Below, one piece after another: positions 55,546-64,000 of a stretch of DNA of 64,000 bases (position 1 is the stretch's first letter; every line of letters begins with the position of its first letter). The stretch is from positions 1 to 64,000 of the forward strand of contig DXHY01000011.1 of assembly GCA_019113175.1 (NCBI GenBank). The letters are read 5' to 3'. The DNA is from Candidatus Eisenbergiella stercoravium. GTDB taxonomy: Bacteria; Bacillota; Clostridia; Lachnospirales; Lachnospiraceae. The notes under the pieces were generated by a model. It made no database searches and was not told where the DNA came from. It saw only the letters and a list, made by a program, of their open reading frames with translations. A program made the translations under genes and the position numbers.

Positions 55546-57426
55546 ATGCGCTTCCTCCTCGCAGCCGTCAACGCCAAATACATACACTCCAATCCCGCCG
55601 TCTACAGCCTGCGCGCCTATGCGGAACGCTTCTGCTCCGTGCTGTCCAGAGAACCGGCATCTTCGGACAGAGCTGCGAGGGCTGAAATTGAAATCGCGGA
55701 ATACACCATCAACCAGCCTTTCTGGGAGATTCTTGCCGACCTTTACGGGAAAAAGCCCGATGCGGTCGGCTTTTCGTGTTATATCTGGAACCGGGGGATG
55801 GTATTTGATCTGATCCGCGAGCTGTCCAAGGTTCTGCCGCATGTCCCGGTCTGGCTGGGCGGGCCTGAGGTTTCCTACGATCCGGAAGAGACCCTTTCCG
55901 CCCTGCCGTCGGCTGCGGGCGTCATGATCGGAGAAGGGGAAGAGACGTTCCGGGAGCTGATGAAGCTGTATGCGGACGAGCTTCCTTCCTCCTTCGGGAC
56001 TTCTTCGGAAGCGCCCGACAGCCCGGAAGAAACTCCCGCCTGGCCCCTTCCGGATCAGATTCGTGGTATCGCTTACCGCACCCGGCCGGGCGGCGTTGTG
56101 AGAAGAACGCCGGGGAGGCAGGCCGTGCCTCTCGATGAGATTCCCTTTTTTTACGGGGAACAGAATGAGATCAACGACTTTCAGGACCGTATCATCTACT
56201 ACGAATCCAGCCGGGGCTGCCCTTACCGGTGCAGCTACTGCCTGTCCTCCATCGATAAAACGGTGCGCTTCCGGAACGTGGAGCTGGTGAAGAAGGAGCT
56301 TCAGTTTTTCCTGGACAAAAAAGTGCCGCAGGTAAAGTTCGTGGACCGCACCTTTAACTGCAGCCATGCCCATGCCATGGAAATCTGGAGCTATATCCGG
56401 GAACATGACAACGGTGTCACCAATTTCCATTTTGAGATTGCGGCTGATATCCTGACGGAGGAGGAGCTGGCGCTGCTTCGCAGCCTTCGTCCCGGTCTGG
56501 TACAGCTGGAAATCGGCGTGCAGTCCACCAATCAGGATACGCTGAAGGAGATCCGGCGCGCGGCTGACTGGGAGCGGCTGAAGGAAATCGTGGGAAAAAT
56601 CCGGGAAGGTAGAAACATCCACATCCACCTGGATCTGATCGCCGGGCTTCCGCTGGAGGATATGGAGAGCTTTCAGCACTCCTTTAACGACGTTTATTCC
56701 TGCAGACCGGATCAGCTGCAGCTGGGTTTCCTGAAGGTGCTGAAGGGTTCCCATATGTACGAAAAGGCGGAGGAATACGGGGTCATGTATACGGATTTCC
56801 CGCCCTATGAGGTTCTTTGTACCCGCTGGATTTCCTATGCGGATATCCTGACGCTGAAGCGGGTGGAGGAGATGGTGGAGCTGTATTACAACAGCGCTCA
56901 GTTCACCCATACCCTTCCGGTCCTGGAGAGCTGCTTTTTGTCGCCCTTTGGGATGTACCGCGCTCTGGCAGATTTTTATGACAGTCGCGGTCTGTTCCGG
57001 CAGAGCCCTTCCCGCATGTACCGCTATCAGGCTCTTCTGGAATTTGCTCTGCAGGCGGCTCCGGAAAGGGAAGAGGTCTGGCGGCAGCTTCTGACTCTGG
57101 ATCTTTATCTGCGGGAGAATGCGAAGAGCCGGCCGGATTTTGCCCCTCCCTTCCGACAGGAGGAAGAGGTGAAGGAAAAAATCAGCCGTTTTTACCGGGA
57201 AGAGGAGAAAAATCCCCGTTTCCTGGCGGAATACGTGCAGGCGGGCTATGATTCCCGGCAGATGGCGCGCATGACCCATGTGGAATGCTTCAGCCTTCCG
57301 GTATGGGAGGCGGGAATGGGGGCTGCGGAGGAAAAAGATGGAGCCGCCAGATATTTTGTGCTCTTCGACTATCGAAACAGGAATCCTCTGAACCGGGAAG
57401 CGCGGGCAGTGCTTCTTCCGCTGTGA
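55546..57426 (+). CDS. B12-binding-domain radical SAM protein (DUF4080-like)
   Basis: MRFLLAAVNAKYIHSNPAVYSLRAYAERF; YYESSRGCPYRCSYCLSS (CX3CX2C). Confidence 0.93.
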   Translation: MRFLLAAVNAKYIHSNPAVYSLRAYAERFCSVLSREPASSDRAARAEIEIAEYTINQPFWEILADLYGKKPDAVGFSCYIWNRGMVFDLIRELSKVLPHVPVWLGGPEVSYDPEETLSALPSAAGVMIGEGEETFRELMKLYADELPSSFGTSSEAPDSPEETPAWPLPDQIRGIAYRTRPGGVVRRTPGRQAVPLDEIPFFYGEQNEINDFQDRIIYYESSRGCPYRCSYCLSSIDKTVRFRNVELVKKELQFFLDKKVPQVKFVDRTFNCSHAHAMEIWSYIREHDNGVTNFHFEIAADILTEEELALLRSLRPGLVQLEIGVQSTNQDTLKEIRRAADWERLKEIVGKIREGRNIHIHLDLIAGLPLEDMESFQHSFNDVYSCRPDQLQLGFLKVLKGSHMYEKAEEYGVMYTDFPPYEVLCTRWISYADILTLKRVEEMVELYYNSAQFTHTLPVLESCFLSPFGMYRALADFYDSRGLFRQSPSRMYRYQALLEFALQAAPEREEVWRQLLTLDLYLRENAKSRPDFAPPFRQEEEVKEKISRFYREEEKNPRFLAEYVQAGYDSRQMARMTHVECFSLPVWEAGMGAAEEKDGAARYFVLFDYRNRNPLNREARAVLLPL

Positions 57427-57560
57427 ATTTTGCGCGATAATCCCGGCAGGCGGCCGTCGTGCCTGCATGAACGTCCATTTGCCGGGAGAATTCGTCATGA
57501 ATGAGGCGGTCCGGCAGGGTGAGAAAATTAAGATAAATAAAGAAAGGAACAAAAACGGAA

Positions 57561-58220
57561 ATGAGACAGAAGGAACGGGTTGAGAAGGTGTTTCAGCTTC
57601 TGGATGAACATTACGGAACGGAATATATCTGCTATCTGGAGCATGAGAATGCCTGGCAGCTTCTGATTGCCACCATTTTGAGCGCCCAGTGCACCGATGC
57701 CAGGGTGAACATTGTCACCAGAGAGCTTTTTCAGAAGTACAGAAGTGTGGAAGACTTCGCCAGGGCGGATCTGAAGGAGCTGGAGCAGGATATTCACGCT
57801 ACGGGATTTTACCATAATAAGGCAAAAAACATTATTTCCTGCTGTCAGGATCTGGTGAACCGGTTCGGCGGAGAAGTACCCCGTTCGCTGGAGGATCTGA
57901 CCTCCCTGGCGGGTGTGGGGCGGAAGACCGCCAACGTGATCCGGGGCAACATCTACAATGATCCCAGCATCGTGGTGGATACCCACGTGAAGCGGATCTC
58001 AAACCGCCTGGGCTTCACGAAGGAGGAAGATCCGGTGAAGGTGGAGAAGGATCTGATGCGTGTGCTTCCCAAGGATCACTGGATTCTCTATAACATGCAG
58101 ATCATCACTCTTGGCAGACAGCTCTGCAAGGCGCAAAATCCCAAGTGTGGGGAATGCTTCCTGACCGGGGTGTGTCCCTGGTATGAAAAAAAGAAAAAGG
58201 CGGAAGGGAAGAAGCCATGA
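57561..58220 (+). CDS. nth: Endonuclease III (paralogue 2)
   Basis: LISAxxCTDARVN-type start (ILSAQCTDARVNIVT), LAGVGRKTANVIRGN, VDTHVKRISNRLG, CX6CX2CX5C. Confidence 0.96.
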   Translation: MRQKERVEKVFQLLDEHYGTEYICYLEHENAWQLLIATILSAQCTDARVNIVTRELFQKYRSVEDFARADLKELEQDIHATGFYHNKAKNIISCCQDLVNRFGGEVPRSLEDLTSLAGVGRKTANVIRGNIYNDPSIVVDTHVKRISNRLGFTKEEDPVKVEKDLMRVLPKDHWILYNMQIITLGRQLCKAQNPKCGECFLTGVCPWYEKKKKAEGKKP

Positions 58221-58960
58221 AAAGCCCGGTAAGGGATTACGTCTGTGTGGACCTGGAGACCACGGGCCTGCATCCCAAAACAGATAAAATCATAGAAATC
58301 GGCGCGGTCAGGGTCCGGGATGGACGGGCGGTACAGATCTGGCAGAGCCTGGTGAATCCCGGAAGGGAGCTGACGGAGCGCACCAGACAGATCACGGGCA
58401 TCCGGCAGGAAGAGGTGGACAACGCGCCGGATATCGCTCAGGTTCTCCCACAGCTTCTGGATTTTCTGGGAAAGGATGTACTGGTGGGCCACAGCCTCCT
58501 TTTTGACTTTTCCTTTCTGAAAAAGGCAGCGGTGAACGCCGGGCTTTCCTTTGAAGCGGACGGCATCGATACCCTGAAGCTTGCCCGGAAATACCTTCCG
58601 GAGCTTCCGAGCCGGAGCCTGGAGCAGCTCTGCCTCCATTTCAATATTCCTCATCAGGCGCATCGGGCACTGGGGGATGCGCAGGCGACGGCGGCTCTGT
58701 ATGAGCTTCTCTGTGAAAAATTTTATGAGGAAAAGCAGTTTGCTCCTCTTCCTCTGATTTTCAACGTGAAAAGAGAGGGGCCTGCCAGCCGTTCTCAGAA
58801 GGAACGCCTGCGGCGCCTGGCGGCGTTGTATAAAACGCAGCTTCCTGTGGACGTGGAAAGGCTGACCAGAAATGAGGCGAGCCGTCTTGCGGATCAGCTC
58901 ATCGCAAGATACGGAAAAGTGCCCGGGACTGTGGAAAATCCCGAAAAAGAGAGAAAATAG
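58217..58960 (+). CDS. 3'-5' exonuclease (DnaQ/PolC-epsilon type)
   Basis: YVCVDLETTGLHPKTDKIIEIGAVRV; VLVGHSLLFDFSFL; HRALGDAQATAAL; ATGA overlap with nth. Confidence 0.92.
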   Translation: MKSPVRDYVCVDLETTGLHPKTDKIIEIGAVRVRDGRAVQIWQSLVNPGRELTERTRQITGIRQEEVDNAPDIAQVLPQLLDFLGKDVLVGHSLLFDFSFLKKAAVNAGLSFEADGIDTLKLARKYLPELPSRSLEQLCLHFNIPHQAHRALGDAQATAALYELLCEKFYEEKQFAPLPLIFNVKREGPASRSQKERLRRLAALYKTQLPVDVERLTRNEASRLADQLIARYGKVPGTVENPEKERK

Positions 58961-59006
58961 TCCGTATTTTTCGGCATTCCGGAATGCGGCACATCAGTGC
59001 GCGCTC

Positions 59007-59035
59007 TTGCAAAAGAGGGATCTTTTCGATATAAT
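59007..59035 (+). promoter_or_regulatory. Sigma-A-type promoter TTGCAA-N17-TATAAT
   Basis: Direct reading upstream of 59088 small ORF. Confidence 0.65.
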
Positions 59036-59087
59036 AAGCTGTTAAGTAAACAAAAACAGCTGATGTATATTGGAAATGGAGATTACA

Positions 59088-59192
59088 ATGTTTAATATTT
59101 ACAGTAAGAAATCCAAAAGAATAATTTCATCCGTGATCATTATCATACTGGTTCTGGCCATGGTGATACCGACACTGCTGTATGTGCTGTAA
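59088..59192 (+). CDS. 34-aa single-TM small membrane protein
   Basis: MFNIYSKKSKRIISSVIIIILVLAMVIPTLLYVL; SD ATGGAG; not in ORF track (below length cut-off). Confidence 0.75.
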   Translation: MFNIYSKKSKRIISSVIIIILVLAMVIPTLLYVL

Positions 59193-59211
59193 TGCTTTTA
59201 GGAGTGATTGA

Positions 59212-60813
59212 ATGATGAAAAAATGGATTTGTTTTCTGGCATTCCTGCTTTTTGCGGGAATTGCCCCTGTCGCTTCCGGCATTTCCGCACAGGCGCAGGC
59301 CAGACCGGATGATACGATCAAAGAAGGCGTATATGCCGGAGAGATTTCACTGGCGGGAATGACCCAGACAGAGGCGCAGGAGGCGGTACAGGCCTATGTG
59401 GATTCTCTGGGAAGCAGCGTGATCACGCTGAATGTTGTGGACGGAAATACGGTGACGACGACCGCATCGGAACTGGGAATGAGCTGGAGCAACCAGAATC
59501 TGGTGAGCGAGGCGGTGAACCTGGGAAAATCCGGTAATGTGGTGACACGCTATAAGGCGGTCAAAGATCTGGAGTATGAAAATAAGGTCTATGATATTCA
59601 GTTTTCCTTTGATCAGGAAGCAATCGCTTCCCTGATCGAGAACGAATGCGACCAGTATAATGTGGAAGCCATTGATGCCCATCTTACAAGGGAAAATGGG
59701 AAATTTGTGATTGAAGACGGTCAGACAGGCGTAGTCATAGACAACAGCGCTTCTGAAACGGCGGTATATGAATATCTGACTACACAGTGGAAGGGCGGAG
59801 ACGCCTCCATCGATCTGGTGGTGACAGAGGAGAAGCCTCAGGGGAATGCGGAGGATCTGGCTCTTGTGAAGGATGTGCTCGGTACCTATACCACCAGCTA
59901 TTCATCATCCGGTTCAGACAGAAGCGCCAATGTGGCGAATGGCTGCAAGCTGATCAACGGTACCACGGTTTATCCGGGTGAAAGCTTTTCTACCTACGAA
60001 GCGGTAGCACCATTTACGGAAGAAAACGGTTATTATATGGCCGGTTCCTATCTGAACGGTCAGGTGGTAGACAGCATCGGCGGCGGTATCTGTCAGGTAT
60101 CCACCACTCTCTACAATGCGGTTCTTCTTGCAGAGCTGCAGGTGGATGAACGGCACAATCATTCCATGATCGTCAACTATGTGGATCCGTCCATGGACGC
60201 GGCGATTGCGGAATCATCCGGAAAGGACTTCATTTTCACCAACAATACGGATTATCCGATTTATATTGAAGGCTATACGAGCAATAAAAGAATCACCTTT
60301 ACCATTTACGGCGTGGAAACCAGGGATCCCAACCGGAAGGTGACCTATGAGAGCGAGGTCCTTGAAACGATTTCGCCGGGAGCAGAGGTGATCAATCAGA
60401 CTTCGTCACAGCCCATCGGCTATGTGGATGTCCAGTCCGCCCACACCGGCTACAAGGCCAGACTGTGGAAGATCGTGACAGTGGACGGAGAAGAGGTCAG
60501 CCGGGAGCAGGTGAACAGCAGCAGCTACAAAATGACGCCGCGAACGGCAACTGTGGGAACCTCAACAAACGATGCAAACGCTTATAACGAGCTGCAGGCG
60601 GCCATTGCCACCGGAAGCATTGACCATGTGAAGAGCGTGGCTTCTGCACTGGCAAGCGGCAAGTCAACCACGACGACGCCTTCGGAGACGCCCACGGGAA
60701 TTGATCCTGCTCTGGCTGCAATTCTGGAAGGAAAGACGCCTGAGGAGCAGGCAGTTCTGATCCAGCAGTACAATGAACAGCTTGCACAGCAGCAACAGCA
60801 GGCCGGACAGTGA
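59212..60813 (+). CDS. VanW-family protein
   Basis: GVYAGEISLAGMTQTEAQEAV; VYPGESFSTYEAVAPFTEENGY...GGGICQVSTTLYNAVLLAEL. Confidence 0.93.
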   Translation: MMKKWICFLAFLLFAGIAPVASGISAQAQARPDDTIKEGVYAGEISLAGMTQTEAQEAVQAYVDSLGSSVITLNVVDGNTVTTTASELGMSWSNQNLVSEAVNLGKSGNVVTRYKAVKDLEYENKVYDIQFSFDQEAIASLIENECDQYNVEAIDAHLTRENGKFVIEDGQTGVVIDNSASETAVYEYLTTQWKGGDASIDLVVTEEKPQGNAEDLALVKDVLGTYTTSYSSSGSDRSANVANGCKLINGTTVYPGESFSTYEAVAPFTEENGYYMAGSYLNGQVVDSIGGGICQVSTTLYNAVLLAELQVDERHNHSMIVNYVDPSMDAAIAESSGKDFIFTNNTDYPIYIEGYTSNKRITFTIYGVETRDPNRKVTYESEVLETISPGAEVINQTSSQPIGYVDVQSAHTGYKARLWKIVTVDGEEVSREQVNSSSYKMTPRTATVGTSTNDANAYNELQAAIATGSIDHVKSVASALASGKSTTTTPSETPTGIDPALAAILEGKTPEEQAVLIQQYNEQLAQQQQQAGQ

Positions 60814-60953
60814 TAAGCTTTGCAAAAAAGTGAAAAGTGGGAAAAGCGTTCGGTATCAATGCATTTTAAGCTGGAAATCGGGAAATCCCCGGGCAGAATG
60901 GCCCGGGGATTCTCTGCCGGAGCGAAGAGAGCCAAACGCCAGAGTGAAAAGAA

Positions 60954-61949
60954 ATGAACATAGGGAAAATACAGGAGAGTGTGCTGAAACGTTCCGTATT
61001 CAGACAGCTGAAAACAAAAAGAAAAGAAGTATTGAGTGGCGCAGAACCTGGGGAGGACTGTGCCATTCTGTCATTTCCGCCGGATGAGGAGCTGCTGGTT
61101 TCTTCTGCTGCTGCGGTGAAAACCGGCCATGATGCGGTTTTGTACGGAATTCATACCGCTGTGAACAACATTGCGGCCTGCGGAGGAAGGCCTGCATCCA
61201 TCTGGCTGACAGTGCTGCTTCCGCCGGAAGCGGAGGAAGAGAATCTGAAAGCACTCATGAAGCAGGCGGATCAGATCTGCGCCGGAATGGATATTCAGAT
61301 TGCCGGCGGCCATACGGAGGTCACTTCTGCAGTGAAACGGGCGGTAGTTTCTGCCACTGCGGCGGGCACTGTTTCTCCCGGGCAGGGGATACGAACCTCC
61401 GGCCTCTATCCGGGTGCGGAGCTGGTGGTGACGAAATGGATCGGCCTGGAAGGAACTGCAGTGGCCGCGCAGGAAAAGGAACAGGAGCTTCTGGGCCGTT
61501 TTCCTGCGTATCTGGTGGAAGAAGCAAAGGGCTTTGACCGATATCTGTCCGTGCTTCCCGACGCGTCGGCCGCGTTAAAGGCAGACACCGGCAAAGGCAT
61601 CTGTGCCATGACAGACGTGTCCGAAGGAGGAATCTTCGGCGCATTTTGGAAGATGGGAGAAAGCTCGGGCGTTGGCCTGGAGATTGACCTGAAAAAAATT
61701 CCTATCCGACAGGAAACGGTGGAAATCTGCAACCACCTTGACCTGAATCCCTACGAACTGATCTCCGGCGGCAGTCTGCTGATTGCGGCGGACGACGGCT
61801 ATACCCTGGCTGAAAGCCTGGAAAAGGAAGGCATCCCGGCAGCAGTGGTGGGAAGAGCCACAGCCGGAAACGACAGAATCGTCTGGAACGGAGAAGAGAA
61901 GCGGTTCCTGGGACCGGTCAGGATGGATGAGATTCATAAATTGATATGA
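60954..61949 (+). CDS. AIR synthase-related protein (HypE/PurM-like fold)
   Basis: GEDCAILSFPPDEELLVSS; IAGGHTEVTSAVKRAVVSATAAG; MTDVSEGGIFGAFWKM. Confidence 0.85.
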   Translation: MNIGKIQESVLKRSVFRQLKTKRKEVLSGAEPGEDCAILSFPPDEELLVSSAAAVKTGHDAVLYGIHTAVNNIAACGGRPASIWLTVLLPPEAEEENLKALMKQADQICAGMDIQIAGGHTEVTSAVKRAVVSATAAGTVSPGQGIRTSGLYPGAELVVTKWIGLEGTAVAAQEKEQELLGRFPAYLVEEAKGFDRYLSVLPDASAALKADTGKGICAMTDVSEGGIFGAFWKMGESSGVGLEIDLKKIPIRQETVEICNHLDLNPYELISGGSLLIAADDGYTLAESLEKEGIPAAVVGRATAGNDRIVWNGEEKRFLGPVRMDEIHKLI

Positions 61950-61950
61950 A

Positions 61951-62078
61951 ATGCGGCCGTTCGGCCGCAAAGAAAAGCGGAAATCGGACCATGAGGGGTC
62001 CGATTTCCTGGAAGAATTGCTGACGCAATTCTTCACACGGATTAAATGCGGCCGTTCGGCCGCGAAGAAAGAGGTAGG
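61951..62078 (+). repeat. Nested SD-linked palindromic element: ATGCGGCCGTTCGGCCGC-AAGAAA at both ends enclosing two hairpins
   Basis: Copies at 61951 and 62046; internal stems GGAAATCGGACC/GGTCCGATTTCC and GAAGAATTGC/GCAATTCTTC. Confidence 0.9.
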
Positions 62079-62079
62079 T

Positions 62080-62571
62080 ATGAGAGAGTTCAGAGAGCAG
62101 CTGCTTGGAATTATTGAGAAGAACAGCCGGATTGATCTGAAGGAGCTGGCGGTAATTCTGGGTGTGGAAGAAATCGATGTGGTAAACGAGCTGGCGGCGA
62201 TGGAGGCGGAAGGGATCATCTGCGGCTATCACACGCTGATCGACTGGGATAAAACGAGCCTGGATAAAATTTCCGCACTGATCGAGGTGCGGGTGACGCC
62301 GCAGAGAGGACAGGGCTTCGACAATATAGCGGAGCGGATTTACAAGTATCCGGAGGTGAACGCGGTCTATCTGATTTCCGGCGGATTTGATCTGCTGGTG
62401 ACGCTGGAGGGAAGGAATCTGAAGGAGATTTCCTCCTTTGTATCGGAGAAGCTGTCCACGCTGGACGGCGTGTTGAGCACCGCGACGCATTTTATTTTGA
62501 AGAAGTATAAGGATCATGGCACCATTCTGGCCAGAAAATATGAAGATACAAGGGAGAAGATCATGCCATGA
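62080..62571 (+). CDS. Lrp/AsnC-family regulator
   Basis: QLLGIIEKNSRIDLKELAVILGVEEIDVVNELAAMEAEGIICGYHTLIDW; start 62080, SD GAGGTAGG. Confidence 0.93.
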   Translation: MREFREQLLGIIEKNSRIDLKELAVILGVEEIDVVNELAAMEAEGIICGYHTLIDWDKTSLDKISALIEVRVTPQRGQGFDNIAERIYKYPEVNAVYLISGGFDLLVTLEGRNLKEISSFVSEKLSTLDGVLSTATHFILKKYKDHGTILARKYEDTREKIMP

Positions 62572-63740
62572 GAAATCCGCTGTCTGAAAAAATTGTAACC
62601 ATTAAGCCCTCCGGAATCCGGAAATTTTTTGATATCGTCAGTGAAATGGACGATGCCATCTCGCTGGGCGTAGGTGAGCCGGACTTTGATACGCCCTGGC
62701 ATATCCGGGACGAGGGTATCTATTCCCTGGAAAAGGGGCGGACCTTCTATACCTCCAATGCGGGTCTGAAGGAGCTGAAGGTGGAGATCTGCAATTATCT
62801 GAAAAGACGGTTTGAGCTGGAATATGATCCTGCCCACGAAGTACTGGTCACGGTGGGAGGCTCAGAGGCCATTGATATCGCTCTGCGTGCAATGATCGAT
62901 CCGGGAGATGAGGTGCTGATTCCCCAGCCCAGCTATGTTTCCTACGAGCCCTGTGCCATTCTGACTGATGCGGTTCCGGTGATCATCAATCTGAAGGCGG
63001 AAAACCAGTTCCGTCTGACGGCGCAGGAGCTTCGGGACGCCATTACGGATAAGACCAAAGTGCTCGTTCTTCCCTTCCCCAACAACCCGACCGGAGCGAT
63101 CATGGAGCGGAAGGATCTGGAAGAAATCGCAGAAGTGATTCTGGAAAAGGATCTTTTCGTGATTTCCGATGAAATATACAGTGAGCTGACCTATGGAAGA
63201 GACCATGTTTCCATCGCGCAGATTCCGGGAATGAAGGAAAGAACCATTTTGATCAACGGTTTCTCCAAATCCTATGCCATGACCGGATGGCGTCTGGGCT
63301 ATGCCTGCGGTCCGCGCCTGATTCTGGACCAGATGCTGAAAATCCATCAGTTCGCCATCATGTGTGCGCCGACCACCAGCCAGTATGCGGCGGTGGAGGC
63401 CCTGAAAAACGGAGACAGAGACGTACAGGAAATGCGGGAGGCCTATAACCAGCGGCGGCGTTATCTGATGTACGCCTTTCAACAGATGGGACTTCCCTGC
63501 TTTGAACCCTACGGCGCCTTTTATGTGTTCCCCTGCATTAAGGAGTTCGGACTGACCAGCGATGAATTCGCCCTTCGTTTCCTGCGGGAGGAAAAGGTGG
63601 CCGTGGTACCGGGAACCGCGTTCGGAGAATGCGGAGAGGGCTATATCCGTATTTCCTATGCCTACTCTCTGGAAAATCTGAAGCTGGCCATCGGGCGTCT
63701 GGCTGATTTTGTAAAACGATTGAAAGCGGAACGGACGTGA
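62568..63740 (+). CDS. PLP-dependent class I/II aminotransferase
   Basis: VTVGGSEAIDIALRAMIDPGDEVL; LPFPNNPTGAIM; INGFSKSYAMTGWRLGY. Confidence 0.95.
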   Translation: MRNPLSEKIVTIKPSGIRKFFDIVSEMDDAISLGVGEPDFDTPWHIRDEGIYSLEKGRTFYTSNAGLKELKVEICNYLKRRFELEYDPAHEVLVTVGGSEAIDIALRAMIDPGDEVLIPQPSYVSYEPCAILTDAVPVIINLKAENQFRLTAQELRDAITDKTKVLVLPFPNNPTGAIMERKDLEEIAEVILEKDLFVISDEIYSELTYGRDHVSIAQIPGMKERTILINGFSKSYAMTGWRLGYACGPRLILDQMLKIHQFAIMCAPTTSQYAAVEALKNGDRDVQEMREAYNQRRRYLMYAFQQMGLPCFEPYGAFYVFPCIKEFGLTSDEFALRFLREEKVAVVPGTAFGECGEGYIRISYAYSLENLKLAIGRLADFVKRLKAERT

Positions 63741-63802
63741 AAACGCTGCTGTGGCGGCACTTGGGCGCGTGCCTTCGCTGACGCTTCGGCATGGAGGTAG
63801 GA
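63741..63802 (+). repeat. Partial copy C3 of SD-linked module (ACGCTTCGGCATGGAGG)
   Basis: GCTTCGGCATGGAGG shared with C1 and C2, placed as SD of trmL. Confidence 0.7.
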
Positions 63803-64000
63803 ATGAACATTGTACTGCATCAGCCGGAGATTCCGGCCAACACGGGCAACATAGGCAGAACCTGCGTGGCGACAGGTTCCGTACTGCATCTGATCGAGCC
63901 ACTCGGTTTTCAGCTGAACGAAAAGCAGATCAAACGGGCCGGCATGGATTACTGGCATAAGCTGGATGTGCGGCGTTATGTCAATTATGAGGATTTTCTG
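63803..64000 (+). CDS. trmL: tRNA (cytidine(34)-2'-O)-methyltransferase, 5' part only
   Basis: [36 protein letters not shown]. Confidence 0.93.
   Translation, partial: MNIVLHQPEIPANTGNIGRTCVATGSVLHLIEPLGFQLNEKQIKRAGMDYWHKLDVRRYVNYEDFL

Noticed and set aside
55417-57552. 711-aa minus-strand ORF
   Set aside because: Antisense shadow of the B12-radical SAM gene, with no domain signal.
58974-58987. 14-bp perfect palindrome GCATTCCGGAATGC
   Set aside because: Short and isolated, without repeat copies or linked promoter elements seen here; could be a chance occurrence or weak operator.
61575-62219. Short peptides containing FFAAERPH in several reading frames (also at 24463 and 61918)
   Set aside because: Translation artefact of the GCGGCCGTTCGGCCGCAAAGAAA palindrome copies.
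1-64000. CRISPR arrays, tRNA, rRNA, prophage or intact insertion-sequence transposase
   Set aside because: No regularly spaced 24-40-bp repeats, no cloverleaf or rRNA sequence recognised by eye, no integrase, phage structural or transposase ORF in the track. A tRNAscan/Rfam run would be needed for a firm negative.

Overview
This is a roughly 50% GC chromosomal window from an anaerobic Bacillota, Lachnospiraceae-like by gene content (inference). I found no rRNA, tRNA, CRISPR array or prophage. Main blocks: (i) nadR-like gene and YfcC-type transporter; (ii) LacI regulator plus sucrose-phosphorylase-type GH13; (iii) a polysaccharide locus of about 17 kb (LacI, sulfatase, GH51, AraC-type sensor-regulator, ABC binding protein and two permeases, GH78, pectate-lyase-like protein, GH5-like protein); (iv) an accessory stretch with a DUF4143-type ATPase, DUF2975/HTH pair, membrane protein and lipoprotein; (v) a HelD-like helicase whose C-terminus resembles the non-catalytic N-terminal domain of GH31 enzymes; (vi) PIG-L deacetylase/GPH symporter, HD hydrolase plus endonuclease III, a RelA/SpoT-like protein with a HEPN-like motif, and ABC-F; (vii) an organophosphate-like cluster with two MFS transporters, a phosphodiesterase and DeoR and RpiR regulators; (viii) galK-galT, GH88/105, a decayed kinase/ABC-2 region, a CE15-like esterase and a B12-radical SAM protein; (ix) nth-exonuclease, VanW, AIR synthase, Lrp, aminotransferase and the start of trmL. 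The most unusual signals are a mosaic family of small palindromic elements placed directly upstream of Shine-Dalgarno sequences, often with a duplicated SD, and the helicase-GH31N fusion. All assignments come from reading the sequence; no database search was run.
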